A DNA stretch of 64,000 nt from Hydrogenophaga sp. Its GTDB lineage: Bacteria; Pseudomonadota; Gammaproteobacteria; Burkholderiales; Burkholderiaceae_C. Position 1 is the stretch's first letter; every line of letters begins with the position of its first letter. The translations under genes were made by a program, and so were the position numbers. This document shows, one piece after another, positions 8,508 to 17,116 of the stretch. The DNA lies in contig JAURYH010000053.1 in assembly GCA_030653975.1 (NCBI GenBank), forward strand, positions 1-64,000, in the 5' to 3' direction. The notes under the pieces are model-generated. The model did not search any database. It was not told the origin of the DNA and was given only the letters and a program-made list of their open reading frames with translations.

Positions 8508-10921
8508 AACGCGATACCGTCAACCTGGAACCTGGTGTGGACCTTAGCCGACCACTGAACCCGATCAACGACGACCAGCGCTACATTGGCGCCTCGGTGC
8601 CGCGCGGCGGCATCAAGCGCCTGACGCAGGGCCTGGGCCAGTACGTGGACGACATCGAGCTCCCGCGCATGGCGCACGTGGTCTATTGGCGCAGCCCGGT
8701 GGCCCACATGCGCATCAACTCGGTCAACGCCGACTTTGCCCGCGCCATGCCGGGCGTGCTGCTGGTGGCCGACGGCAAGGACCTGGCCAAGGTCTGCAAG
8801 CCCTGGGTGGCCACGCTGGGCCACCTGGCTGGCATGAAGTCGGCACCGCAATACGCGCTGGCGCTGGACCGCGCCTGCTGGCAAGGCGAGCCGGTGGTGG
8901 CCGTGGTGGCCGAGACCCGTGCCGAGGCAGAGGACGCGCTGGCCTACATCGAGGTGGACTGGGAAGAACTGCCCGCGGCCACCGACATGCTCACCGCGCT
9001 GGACCCGGCCACGCCGCTGATCCACCCCGAGCTGGGCGACAACCTGTGCTTCACCCGCACGCTGGACGTGGGCCAGGTCGACGAGACCTTCGCCAAGGCC
9101 GACGTGGTGGCCGACATTGAATTCGAGTTCGGTCGCCACACAGGCGTGACCCTGGAGCCGCGCGCGCAGATCGCGCACTGGAGTCCGGCCGACCGGCGCC
9201 TCACGGTGCACCACTCGTGCCAGGCGCCGCACATGATGCAGGACCTCTACGGCCGCCAGTTTGATCTGCCGGCCAACGCCATCCGCGTGGTCTGCAAGGA
9301 CGTGGGCGGCTCCTTCGGCATCAAGGTGCACGCGTACCCGGACGACTTCGCCACCGTGGCGCTGTCCATCATGCTCGGCCGCCCGGTCAAGTTCGTGGCC
9401 GACCGGCTGGAGAGCTTCACCAGCGACATCCACGCGCGCCACCACGCCATCAAGGCGCGCATCGCGGTGAACCGCGACGGCGAGATCCTCGGCTTCGACA
9501 TGGAAGACCTCACCGGCATCGGTCCGTACTCCATGTTCCCGCGCACCAGCGCGATCGAAGGCAACCAGGTGGTCAACCTGGTGGGTGGTCCCTACAAGCA
9601 CCAGCACTACCGCGCCAAGCTCAACGTGGTGTTCCAGAACAAGACGCCGACCTGCCAGTACCGCGGTGTGGGCCACCCCATCGCCTGTGCCGTCACCGAG
9701 GCGCTGGTGGACCTGGCCGCGCAGAAGATCGGCATGGACCCGCTGAAGATCCGCGAGCTCAACGTGATCCCCGACGACGCCTATCCCACGGCCGGCATCT
9801 CGGGCATCAAGCTGGAAATCCTCTCGCACGAGGCCAGCCTGAAGAAGCTGCGCGAGCTGATGAACTACGACGCTCTGCGCGCCGAGCAGGCGGCGCTGCG
9901 CAAACAAGGCATCCACCGCGGCATCGGCTTCGCCACCGTGATCGAGCTCACCAACCCCAGCGCTGCGTTCTACGGCGTGGGCGGTGCGCGCATCGCCTCA
10001 CAAGACGGCGCCACCGTGCGGCTGGACCCTGAAGGCCATATCACCGTGCTCATCGGCGTGGGCGAGCAGGGCCAGGGCACCGAAGGCATCTACCAGCAGA
10101 TCGCGGCCGACGCGGTGGGCGTGGACATCACCAAGGTGCGCGTGGTCACCGGCGACACCGACGCCACGCCTTACGGCGGCGGCACCTGGGCCTCGCGCGG
10201 CGCGGGCATCGGCGGTGAAGCCGTGCTGCTGGCGGGCCAGGCGCTGCGCGAGAACATCGTGAAGGTGGCCGCCATCATCCTCAAGCGCGAGGGCGCCACG
10301 CTCGCGGTGCGCCGCGACCGCATCGTGGACGCCAGCACCGGTGAAGAACTGCTGCCGCTGGCTGAGCTGGGACGCATTGCGTACTTCCGCTCCGACACGC
10401 TGCCGGCCGAGTTCACGCCCGAGCTCATGGTCACGCGGCACTACGCGCAACGCGAATTCCCGTTCATCTTCACCAACGGCGTGCAGGCGTCCTACGTGGA
10501 GGTGGACACCGACACCGGTTTCGTGAAGCTGCTCAAGCACTGGGCTGTGGAAGACTGCGGCCGTGTGCTCAACCCCATGCTGGTGGACGAGCAGATGCGC
10601 GGCGCCATCGTGCAGGGCATCGGCGGCGCGCTGCTGGAAGAGTGCCTCTTTGATGACAGTGGCTTGATGGTCAACGCCAGCATGGCGGACTACCTCGTGC
10701 CCATGTCGGCCGAGATGCCCGACATTGAAGTGGCCCACATCCAGACGCCCACCGCCACCTCCAAGCTGGGCGCCAAGGGCGCCGGTGAGGCCGGCACTGC
10801 GGGCGCGCCTGCGGCGGTCATGAACGCCGTCAACGACGCCATTGCGCCGTTCGATACCCATGTGTTCTCGCAGCCGATCACGCCGCAGAAGGTGTTGCGG
10901 TCGCTGGGCAAGGTGCGCTGA
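8504..10921 (+). CDS. aerobic molybdenum hydroxylase large subunit (xanthine dehydrogenase family, not true CO dehydrogenase)
   Basis: An 805-residue molybdopterin-binding catalytic subunit. The domain start QRYIGASVPR and motifs QAPHMMQ, KDVGGSFGIKVH, GVGEQGQGTEGIYQQIAAD and KGAGEAGTAGAP fit the family; Glu762 in the last motif corresponds to the catalytic Glu. At the active-site loop the sequence is C384-QYRGVGH: residue 388 is Gly, whereas form I CoxL has Cys388 in AYRCSFR. The enzyme therefore should hydroxylate an aromatic, N-heterocyclic or aldehyde substrate, unknown here. The start at the ATGA overlap is chosen; a longer in-frame reading from 8162 overlaps the small subunit and is spurious. 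Confidence 0.93.
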   Translation: MKRDTVNLEPGVDLSRPLNPINDDQRYIGASVPRGGIKRLTQGLGQYVDDIELPRMAHVVYWRSPVAHMRINSVNADFARAMPGVLLVADGKDLAKVCKPWVATLGHLAGMKSAPQYALALDRACWQGEPVVAVVAETRAEAEDALAYIEVDWEELPAATDMLTALDPATPLIHPELGDNLCFTRTLDVGQVDETFAKADVVADIEFEFGRHTGVTLEPRAQIAHWSPADRRLTVHHSCQAPHMMQDLYGRQFDLPANAIRVVCKDVGGSFGIKVHAYPDDFATVALSIMLGRPVKFVADRLESFTSDIHARHHAIKARIAVNRDGEILGFDMEDLTGIGPYSMFPRTSAIEGNQVVNLVGGPYKHQHYRAKLNVVFQNKTPTCQYRGVGHPIACAVTEALVDLAAQKIGMDPLKIRELNVIPDDAYPTAGISGIKLEILSHEASLKKLRELMNYDALRAEQAALRKQGIHRGIGFATVIELTNPSAAFYGVGGARIASQDGATVRLDPEGHITVLIGVGEQGQGTEGIYQQIAADAVGVDITKVRVVTGDTDATPYGGGTWASRGAGIGGEAVLLAGQALRENIVKVAAIILKREGATLAVRRDRIVDASTGEELLPLAELGRIAYFRSDTLPAEFTPELMVTRHYAQREFPFIFTNGVQASYVEVDTDTGFVKLLKHWAVEDCGRVLNPMLVDEQMRGAIVQGIGGALLEECLFDDSGLMVNASMADYLVPMSAEMPDIEVAHIQTPTATSKLGAKGAGEAGTAGAPAAVMNAVNDAIAPFDTHVFSQPITPQKVLRSLGKVR

Positions 10922-11050
10922 AACGCCAGCAATTGATCGGACCCTAACGAGCTTGGATCAAGCTGCATAGCGAATCGGGGCATGCTCACACTCCCTGCGC
11001 TTGACCCAGCCACCCAGTCACTCACACAACGCATTCCATAAGGTATAGAC

Positions 11051-11344
11051 ATGCCCAAGGCATACTGGATAGCCACCTATCGATCCATTAATGACACCGC
11101 CGCACTCGCGGCATATGCAGCATTGGCCGGCCCCGCTATTCAGGCAGCTGGCGGGCGCTTCTTGGCGCGTGGCATGCCCGCGAAGGTGTATGAGGCTGCC
11201 GTCAACCAGCGCGCCGTGCTGATCGAGTTCGACAGCGTGGCGCATGCCACTGGGGCGCACGACAGTCCCCCCTATCAGGAAGCGCTGAGGGCATTGGGCG
11301 ATGGCGCTGAACGGGACATCCGTATCATCGAGGCGATCGAATAA
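11051..11344 (+). CDS. DUF1330 family protein
   Basis: A 97-residue protein matching the DUF1330 family, small dimeric alpha-beta barrel-type proteins without known function. Family-like stretches are KAYWIATYRSINDTAALAAY at the start, GGRFLARG near 38-45 and VLIEFDSVAHA near 60-70. The ATG is preceded by aaggt. It lies 129 bases after the molybdenum hydroxylase large subunit, on the same strand, and might be co-transcribed. The length is complete for the family. Confidence 0.85.
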   Translation: MPKAYWIATYRSINDTAALAAYAALAGPAIQAAGGRFLARGMPAKVYEAAVNQRAVLIEFDSVAHATGAHDSPPYQEALRALGDGAERDIRIIEAIE

Positions 11345-11488
11345 GAAGCTGGCGCGTAGATTCGGGTTCAAGAGCGACTGAATGACCGCAGTACAGCGAT
11401 ACCACCAGTCCAAGCGATGGGGAAGCGGTCAGTGGCGCAGTGGCAGCCGTGTCGAGCTGGATGGCCGCAGCGGTTCGATCTCTGTCCT

Positions 11489-12355
11489 TCACCCCTGCCG
11501 GACCCGCACCCCCAGCGCCCCGCACACCGCGATCAGCGCCACGCCCACCACGGTCCACACATCGGGGGCGTAGCCGAACACGATCCAGCCCGCGAGCGTC
11601 GCGAAGCCGATCTGGGCGTACATGTAGGGCGTGAGACGCGAGGCCGGGGCGCGGTGGTAGGCCTGGATCATCACGTAGTGGCCGAGCGAGCCGAACACGC
11701 CCATGAGTGCCACCAGGGCCCAGAGCTGCCAGGTGGCCATGGGCGCCCACGACCAGGGCAGCCCCAGCGTGCCGAACACCAGGCCGGTGAGCCCGGTGTA
11801 GAAGTGCATGGTGCCGGGGTCTTCGGTCTTCACCATCTTGCTGGTGACGATCTGGTAGAGCGCGTTGATGAGCACCAGCGCCAGCGGCAGCAGCATGGCA
11901 CCCTGGAAATCGCTGCCCTTGGGCCGGATCACGATGAGCGCACCGGCGAAGCCGCCCGCGATGAGCCACCAGGTGAGCGCGGGCACGCGTTCGCGCAGCA
12001 GTGGCGCGGCGAGCACGGTGATGGCCAGCGGCACGAGCATGAGGATGGCGGTGAAGTCGCCCACCGGCACGAAGCGCAGGCTCATGTAGGCCACGGTGCC
12101 CGAGGTGACCATGAGCGCACCGCGCAGCAGTTGCCAGCCGGGCGCGGTGGTGTGGAACAGGGCCTTGCCCTGGCTGGGCCAGAGCAGCACCACGGTCATG
12201 CCGGTCTGCACCACAAAGCGCAGCCATATCGCCATGAGCACGGGCACGACGCCGCCCACGAACTGCGAGGTGGTGTCGAGCAGGGCGAAACAGAGCGTGG
12301 CGGCGATGGCCAGCGCGATGCCCAGGGCCGGGCGGGGGTAGCGGGGATCGGTCAA
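11489..12355 (-). CDS. EamA/DMT-family transporter
   Basis: A 288-residue drug/metabolite-type transporter with about ten membrane helices in two EamA repeats. The end of the first repeat is VAYMSLRFVPVGDFTAILMLVPLAITVL, and the second repeat has the family pattern GSLGHYVMIQAYHRAPASRLTPYMYAQIGFATL. The substrate cannot be read from sequence. It is the last gene of the leftward TetR / dehydroquinase / shikimate-dehydrogenase-like run, about 50 bases from its neighbour, so it may move a cyclic acid or an intermediate of that pathway. Confidence 0.9.
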   Translation of the reverse strand: MTDPRYPRPALGIALAIAATLCFALLDTTSQFVGGVVPVLMAIWLRFVVQTGMTVVLLWPSQGKALFHTTAPGWQLLRGALMVTSGTVAYMSLRFVPVGDFTAILMLVPLAITVLAAPLLRERVPALTWWLIAGGFAGALIVIRPKGSDFQGAMLLPLALVLINALYQIVTSKMVKTEDPGTMHFYTGLTGLVFGTLGLPWSWAPMATWQLWALVALMGVFGSLGHYVMIQAYHRAPASRLTPYMYAQIGFATLAGWIVFGYAPDVWTVVGVALIAVCGALGVRVRQG

Positions 12356-12404
12356 GCGGATGGTCTTCGGGTCGGCGACGGTGCGGCCCGACAGGGCGGT
12401 GCGG

Positions 12405-13238
12405 TCAGTAACTCAGGCGGGCCACCGAGCGCAGCACCTCGGGTGTGGTGGTGGGGAAACCGAAGTATTCCAGATAGGCCGGAATCATTTCGAACAGCAT
12501 GTCGGAACCCACCTGCACCGGGCAGCCTCTGGCCTGGGCGGCGCTGAGGAAGCCGGTCATTTCGGTGCGCATCACGACCTCGCCGACGAAGGTGCGGGCG
12601 TCCAGGCGCGACACGTCCAGCGGCAGCTGGTCGCCTTCGTTCATGCCCATGGGCGTGGCGTTGACCACGAGGTCAAAGCCCGCGGGATCATTGCTGCCGG
12701 TCTTCACGTCGATCGCGGGGTAGTTGTCGCGGATGCGCTGGGCCAGGGCTTCGGCGGACGCGGTGTTCACGTCGTAGAGGCTGATGGCGGCGATGCCCTC
12801 GCCGGCGAGTGAAGCGGCGATGGCGCAGCCCACACCGCCGCTGCCCACCACCAGCACGCGCGCGCCGGTCAGGTTCAGGCCCTTGCGCATCACGCCGCGC
12901 ACGAAGCCGGCGCCGTCGAACTGGTCGCCCACCAGGCGGCCGTCGGGCAGGCGCTTGACGGCGTTGCAGGCACCAGCCACCTTCACGGTGGGCGTCACTT
13001 CGTCCAGCAGGCCGACCGTGACCACCTTGTGTGGCATGGTGATGAGCGCGCCGTGGATGTTGGTCAGCGTGAAGACGCTTTGGAGGAAGACCGGGTAGTC
13101 GGCCGGCTGGCAACCCATGGGCACCACGATGGCGTTCACGCCCACGTGTTCAAAGTAGGGGTTGTAGATCATCGACGACTTGAAGCTGTGCGTCGGGTAG
13201 CCGATGTGGGCGATGAGTTCGGTGTTGCCGTTGATCAT
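12405..13238 (-). CDS. shikimate/quinate dehydrogenase-like protein (paralogue 1)
   Basis: A 277-residue AroE-fold NAD(P)-dependent dehydrogenase. The catalytic Lys is in LITMPHK (about residues 83-89), with conserved Asn in GACNAV and Asp in DQFDGAG. The Rossmann glycines are VLVVGSGGVGCAIAA (about 130-145). The first Ser of the AroE motif SKSP is Phe here (SFKSSMIYN), so carboxylate recognition should differ from true shikimate dehydrogenase. It lies between a type II dehydroquinase and an EamA transporter, which suggests catabolism of quinate, shikimate or a similar alicyclic compound. A genuine aroE is elsewhere in the window, so this copy is not needed for biosynthesis. Confidence 0.87.
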   Translation of the reverse strand: MINGNTELIAHIGYPTHSFKSSMIYNPYFEHVGVNAIVVPMGCQPADYPVFLQSVFTLTNIHGALITMPHKVVTVGLLDEVTPTVKVAGACNAVKRLPDGRLVGDQFDGAGFVRGVMRKGLNLTGARVLVVGSGGVGCAIAASLAGEGIAAISLYDVNTASAEALAQRIRDNYPAIDVKTGSNDPAGFDLVVNATPMGMNEGDQLPLDVSRLDARTFVGEVVMRTEMTGFLSAAQARGCPVQVGSDMLFEMIPAYLEYFGFPTTTPEVLRSVARLSY

Positions 13239-13319
13239 GGTGGCGCGCGGTGGGGTGGAAGGCAGTGCGCCACTGTAGGTCGGGGGTGGTGATCGCGCAT
13301 CGGACGGGAAGCCTTCGAA

Positions 13320-13355
13320 GATCGATCAACGCGCACATTCGTGCGTTGATCGATC
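13320..13355. promoter_or_regulatory. long perfect inverted repeat upstream of shikimate-dehydrogenase-like gene
   Basis: Perfect 13-base arms gatcgatcaacgc (13320-13332) and gcgttgatcgatc (13343-13355) flank a 10-base spacer. It sits 80-120 bases upstream of the leftward gene ending at 12405, where a promoter is expected. No T-run follows on either strand, so an operator is likelier than a terminator. A second short palindrome (ccgggtaaacccgg, 13361-13374) lies next to it. It shares the core TGATCGATCAT with the box near 28250. Confidence 0.5.
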
Positions 13356-13382
13356 ATATTCCGGGTAAACCCGGAAGCTCCT

Positions 13383-13859
13383 TCAGGGTTTACCGCTGGC
13401 GGCCGAGTGCACGAACTTGCGCACCAGGCCGTCCATGGCGATCAGGTAGCCGTCGACGCCGAAGCCGATCACGATGCCGGCCGCCGCGGGCGATACCCAC
13501 GAGTGGTGGCGGAAGGCTTCGCGGGCGTGCACGTTGGAGATGTGGCACTCGATCACCGGCAGCGGGTCCACGCCCTTGATGGCGTCGTGCAGCGCGATCG
13601 AGGTGTGGGTGAGGGCGCCGGGATTGAACACCACGCCCAGTGCCTCGCCCGCCTTGAAAAGGCGGCCGTATTCGTGGATCTTGTCGACCAGCGCACCTTC
13701 CCAGTTGCTCTGCAGGCACTCCACCTCGTAGCCGATCTGCTCGCCATGGGCTTTGCAGAACGCCTCCACATCGGCCAGGGTGGTGTAGCCGTACTGCGCC
13801 GGCTCGCGGGTGCCGAGCAGGTTGAGGTTGGGGCCGTTGAGGATGAGGATCTTTTTCAT
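13383..13859 (-). CDS. aroQ: type II 3-dehydroquinate dehydratase
   Basis: A 158-residue type II dehydroquinase, which interconverts 3-dehydroquinate and 3-dehydroshikimate. All active-site landmarks are present: ILNGPNLNLLGTREPAQYG with the flexible-loop Arg and Tyr (about residues 5-23), VFNPGALTHTSIALHDA (about 75-91) and IECHISNVHAREAFRHHS with the catalytic His (about 100-117). It is 18 bases downstream of the TetR gene and followed by a shikimate-dehydrogenase-like gene. Operon context favours catabolic use (quinate to protocatechuate route), but the protein family itself serves both directions. Confidence 0.95.
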   Translation of the reverse strand: MKKILILNGPNLNLLGTREPAQYGYTTLADVEAFCKAHGEQIGYEVECLQSNWEGALVDKIHEYGRLFKAGEALGVVFNPGALTHTSIALHDAIKGVDPLPVIECHISNVHAREAFRHHSWVSPAAAGIVIGFGVDGYLIAMDGLVRKFVHSAASGKP

Positions 13860-13876
13860 GGTGGGGAGGTGTCCGT

Positions 13877-14539
13877 TCAGGGGCGCACGAAGCGCAGGAT
13901 GGTTTCGATGATGTTGGCGCGGCGCTGGGCGGCCACTTCCGGGTCGGTGAAGTCGCGCTTGAAGACCAGGCCGAAGGTGTGGCGGTTGGACACGTTGTAG
14001 AAGGTCAGCGCCGAAATCGAGGCATGCAGGTCGATGGGGTCCAGGCCCGGGCGAAAGACCCCGCTGGCCACACCGCGTTCACAGAGGCGGCGGATGGAGG
14101 TGATCGCCGGTACGTTGAGCTGCTGGATGCTGGTGCTTTGCGCCAGGTATTGGCCGCGCTGGATGTTTTCCGACATCACCAGCCGGATGTAGCTCTCGTG
14201 GCTGGCGTGGTGGTCGAAGGTGTACCCGATCAGCCGGCGCAACGCCGCCTCGGGCTCCAGATCGTCCAGCTGCAGTTGGCCTTCGATCTCGCGCATGCCC
14301 CGGTAGGCCTCTTCCAGGACCGCCAGGTACAGGCCTTCCTTGCTCCCGAAGTAGTAATAAATCATGCGCTTGCTGGTCTGCGTGGCGGCGGCGATCTCGT
14401 CGATGCGCGCGCCTGCCAGACCCTTTTCAGCGAATTCCGCAATGGCCACTTCGAGAATGTTGGCCATGGTTCGCGCCGGGTCGTTGGTGCGCCCGGTGGG
14501 GTTGGCGGTGGGAACGGCAGAAGGTACTGACTGGTTCAT
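13877..14539 (-). CDS. TetR-family transcriptional regulator
   Basis: A 220-residue TetR-type regulator. The DNA-binding region is ILEVAIAEFAEKGLAGARIDEIAAA followed by TSKRMIYYYFGSKEGLYLAVLEEAY (about residues 27-78). The start at 14539 (MNQSVPSAV) is chosen because longer versions run into the promoter region holding a palindromic box. It is the first gene of the leftward operon with aroQ, and is divergent from the porin, so it probably controls both by sensing a cyclic acid. The C-terminal domain is typical of the longer TetR subfamilies. Confidence 0.9.
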   Translation of the reverse strand: MNQSVPSAVPTANPTGRTNDPARTMANILEVAIAEFAEKGLAGARIDEIAAATQTSKRMIYYYFGSKEGLYLAVLEEAYRGMREIEGQLQLDDLEPEAALRRLIGYTFDHHASHESYIRLVMSENIQRGQYLAQSTSIQQLNVPAITSIRRLCERGVASGVFRPGLDPIDLHASISALTFYNVSNRHTFGLVFKRDFTDPEVAAQRRANIIETILRFVRP

Positions 14540-14655
14540 TTGGCCAGTATAGGGTGGCGTGCCCGGACCCTGCGCCTGGGTGGTCAAAGCGAACCTGCCA
14601 AAGACGTGTCTGCGGGCAGGCCTGGATGTCGAGACCATAGGTGAAAACCCGAAAA

Positions 14656-14677
14656 ATGTACGAAACGTTCCATACAT
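14656..14677. promoter_or_regulatory. candidate TetR operator between TetR gene and porin
   Basis: A 22-base near-palindrome centred at 14666/14667: left half ATGTACGAAAC, right half GTTCCATACAT. Nine of the eleven paired positions are complementary. It lies 117 bases before the TetR start and 150 bases before the porin start, in the divergent promoter region. Assignment to the adjacent TetR regulator is inferred from position and symmetry. Confidence 0.55.
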
Positions 14678-14826
14678 GCGACATCTAGCAGTTATGCCTG
14701 AATTAACTTGTTCGTTCATTTGTTCCGTTCTCTAATTCGTGGGCCCCGAATCCCGGAGCGCCGCTTTGCGAGGCCGTGCGCAGGCATGACACGGACGGCG
14801 GTATTCACCCCTTTGTAGGAGACACC

Positions 14827-15765
14827 ATGAAATTCAAGCAACACTTCCTGGCCATGGCCGCCGTGATGGCCTGTGGCAGCGCGATGGCGCAATCGTCGGT
14901 GACCATGTACGGCATTCTCGACGTCAGCCTGGGCAAGACCACGGGTGGCTCGTTCGGCCTGAACGGCGGGAAGAGCGCCACCTCGCCGGCCCAGAGTTAC
15001 CACACGCCCACCCGCATCGGCTTCCGTGGCACGGAAGACCTCGGTGATGGCCTGAAGGCCCATTTCAACTTTGAAAGCGGTGGCCTGCGGCTGGGCGACG
15101 GCGGTCCCGGTCTGGATTTCTCGCGCGAAGCCTGGGCCGGCCTGTCGGGCAACTTCGGTTCCACCCGTTTTGGCCGCACCTCGTCGTTTGGCACGCAGGG
15201 CCACGCCCGCTTTGACCTGAACGGCATCTCCACCTCGTCCGCGATGGACAACGCCGGCATCAGTCCAGTGACCTGGTACGGCTCTTCTCGCCGCTCCAGC
15301 CAGCTGCAGTACGTCACGCCCAGCTTCTCGGGTTTTGACGCGGGCGTGGCGCTGGTGCTGGGTGGCAACAACGAAGGCCAGCGCAGCGTGCAGGTGCGCG
15401 CCAACTACGGCAACGGCCCGCTGGCCGTGGGCTACGTGGCCGAGACCAAGCGCGTCGCGGGCAACCGGACGGCCCAGGCCGTGGCCGGTTCCTACGATTT
15501 CGGCGTGGCCAAAGTCGTGGGCGGTTATGTGGTGCGTGAGACCGAAGCGGCCGGCAAGGGCGTCTACGTGGGCGCCGTTGCGCCCGTCGGTGCGGTGATC
15601 AAGGTGGGCGTGCAGCACGCCCGCAACACCGAGACCGACGTCAATGCGACCGAGCTGTTTGCCAACTACGCACTGTCCAAGCGCACCTCGCTGTACGTGG
15701 ACTACGTCAAGCGCAACGGCGACGATCGCACCTCTTACGCATTGGGCCTGCTGCACGCGTTCTGA
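14827..15765 (+). CDS. outer-membrane porin (Gram-negative porin, OmpC-like Burkholderiales type)
   Basis: A 312-residue general porin. A signal peptide with AMA-Q cleavage (about residues 20-22) leads into SSVTMYGILDVSLG, the usual opening of Burkholderiales porins, with SRIGFRG-like TRIGFRGTEDLGDGLKAHFNFE following. The C-terminus YALGLLHAF ends in Phe, as needed for outer-membrane insertion. It is a little shorter than the usual 340-380 residues. The ribosome site is taggaga. It is divergent from the TetR/aroQ operon and followed by an intrinsic terminator, suggesting single-gene transcription under the TetR regulator and a role in uptake of that operon's substrate. Confidence 0.93.
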   Translation: MKFKQHFLAMAAVMACGSAMAQSSVTMYGILDVSLGKTTGGSFGLNGGKSATSPAQSYHTPTRIGFRGTEDLGDGLKAHFNFESGGLRLGDGGPGLDFSREAWAGLSGNFGSTRFGRTSSFGTQGHARFDLNGISTSSAMDNAGISPVTWYGSSRRSSQLQYVTPSFSGFDAGVALVLGGNNEGQRSVQVRANYGNGPLAVGYVAETKRVAGNRTAQAVAGSYDFGVAKVVGGYVVRETEAAGKGVYVGAVAPVGAVIKVGVQHARNTETDVNATELFANYALSKRTSLYVDYVKRNGDDRTSYALGLLHAF

Positions 15766-15803
15766 TCGATCGGCCACGAAAGTGGCCTGTATTTCCAAGG
15801 TTT

Positions 15804-15837
15804 GAGCCGCCAGCGGTCCGCTGGTGGCTCTTTTTTT
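15804..15837 (+). terminator. rho-independent terminator of porin gene
   Basis: A strong hairpin with arms gagccgccagcg / cgctggtggctc (one mismatch) and a three-base loop is followed directly by seven T residues. It lies 39 bases after the porin stop codon. Confidence 0.9.
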
Positions 15838-15956
15838 GGTGCAAAAACGGAGCGAGATGGTTCCGCGGGCCGTGCGCCAGCGTCGTCGGTCGGGTGTCGC
15901 TACCATCAGAGGCTTGTTTTCCCTCTTCTGTCCAGCCAGGACAAGCCCCAGACGCC

Positions 15957-17018
15957 ATGCAACAAGCCACCGCCCGCGACACCGCATCGGCCTTTCGTAA
16001 AAATCCGGTCGGATTCGCTCCCGTCGCCTGGAGCGGACGCATCAACACGGACGAGCTCTCGCGACCCGGCGGCCTGCTGATCGCCGCGCTCTCGCAATGT
16101 GCCGACGAACGCAACCTTTCGCTGAGCGAACTGGCCTCGACCCTGGGCGTGAGCTACTGGAGCCTGAGCCAGCTGCGCATCGGTTTCCGCCCCATCGAAT
16201 CGCTGGACGATGACGTGGTCGAGGCCTGCGCGGCGTTTCTCGATCTGCCGCGCCTGACCATCGAGATGCTCGCGGGGCTGCTGGACCCGGCCGACGCGCT
16301 GGCCTGCGACGACCTGACCGGTGAAGACCTGCTGCACGCCTGCCAGCTGCTGGCCACCGAACCCGCCGATCTGGAACTGCTGCCGCCGCCCAACCGCCAG
16401 CGCCCGCTGCAGGGCCTCGCGGTGGACGAGCTGGCGGCCCTGCACCGCGAACACGGGGCTCATACCGCGGTGTGCGGGGCCCTGCGGGCCGAGCTGCGGC
16501 AGCGGCCGATGTCGAAGACCGAACTGCTGCGTGCCGCGCTGGAGGCCAGCGTGGCAGAGGCCGAGGCGGAGGTGGACACCGGGCCGGCGCAGCGGCATGA
16601 CGCGGCGCCGCCACACGGCATCCTGCGCTGCACCTGCTGCCAGAAACGCCTGCGCGTTCCGCACCTGCCCGAACCCGGCGAAATCCGCTGCCCCGGTTGC
16701 CAGACGGAATACGCGGTGCACTGGCAGGACCGCATCTGCGTCGTGCAGCGGCTCGAGGTCGAAGCCGAAGACGAAACGGATGCCGACGCAGACGCCGAAA
16801 GGCCGGAGGCACCGGCTTCGGCGCCGATGGATCCATGGGCGGTGCTGGGTCTGGCCCGGAACAGCTCCTGGGACGCGGTGGAGCGGGCGCGCCGCTCGCT
16901 GCTGCAGCAGTACCACCCGGACCGGCTGGGCCATGTGTCACCGCTGGTGCACAAACTGGCCGAGGAGGCGTTCAAGCGCGTGGGCGATGCCTACGAGGCG
17001 TTGAAATCACAACGCTGA
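15957..17018 (+). CDS. HTH / zinc-ribbon / C-terminal J-domain protein
   Basis: A 353-residue protein with three recognisable parts. Residues about 40-100 look like a helix-turn-helix (LSELASTLGVSYWSLSQLR). A zinc-ribbon motif follows with C225, C228, C245 and C248. The last 65 residues form a J domain (DPWAVLGLARNSSWDAVERA), with the catalytic HPD at 320-322 in QQYHPDRLG. J domains stimulate the ATPase of DnaK. The zinc ribbon and HTH may bind a client or nucleic acid; this is inference. It is a single gene, ending in a repeat-based hairpin shared with the convergent CoA-transferase. I do not know a named family with this order. Confidence 0.8.
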   Translation: MQQATARDTASAFRKNPVGFAPVAWSGRINTDELSRPGGLLIAALSQCADERNLSLSELASTLGVSYWSLSQLRIGFRPIESLDDDVVEACAAFLDLPRLTIEMLAGLLDPADALACDDLTGEDLLHACQLLATEPADLELLPPPNRQRPLQGLAVDELAALHREHGAHTAVCGALRAELRQRPMSKTELLRAALEASVAEAEAEVDTGPAQRHDAAPPHGILRCTCCQKRLRVPHLPEPGEIRCPGCQTEYAVHWQDRICVVQRLEVEAEDETDADADAERPEAPASAPMDPWAVLGLARNSSWDAVERARRSLLQQYHPDRLGHVSPLVHKLAEEAFKRVGDAYEALKSQR

Positions 17019-17020
17019 AA

Positions 17021-17114
17021 AAGAGCCCCCCTGCGCCGCTTCGCGTCACCCCCCAGGGGGCGACACCAGCCGTCCGGCGGAGCCGGCCCGGCGGTGTCCT
17101 GGATGGGGGCTCTT
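17021..17114. terminator. family A palindromic repeat (copy 1) acting as bidirectional terminator
   Basis: This copy of the dispersed GC-rich repeat is bounded by perfect 10-base arms aagagccccc (17021-17030) and gggggctctt (17105-17114). Inside are two further stems (ccccccaggggg and the ccggcggagccgg segment). It fills the gap between convergent genes, begins 3 bases after one stop codon and ends 3 bases before the other. With A-runs before and T-rich sequence after, a two-way transcription stop is plausible. Confidence 0.7.
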
Positions 17115-17116
17115 CG

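Noticed and set aside
6495-10921. Operon as aerobic CO dehydrogenase
   Set aside because: The large subunit lacks the Cys of the AYRCSFR loop, so only the superfamily can be claimed.
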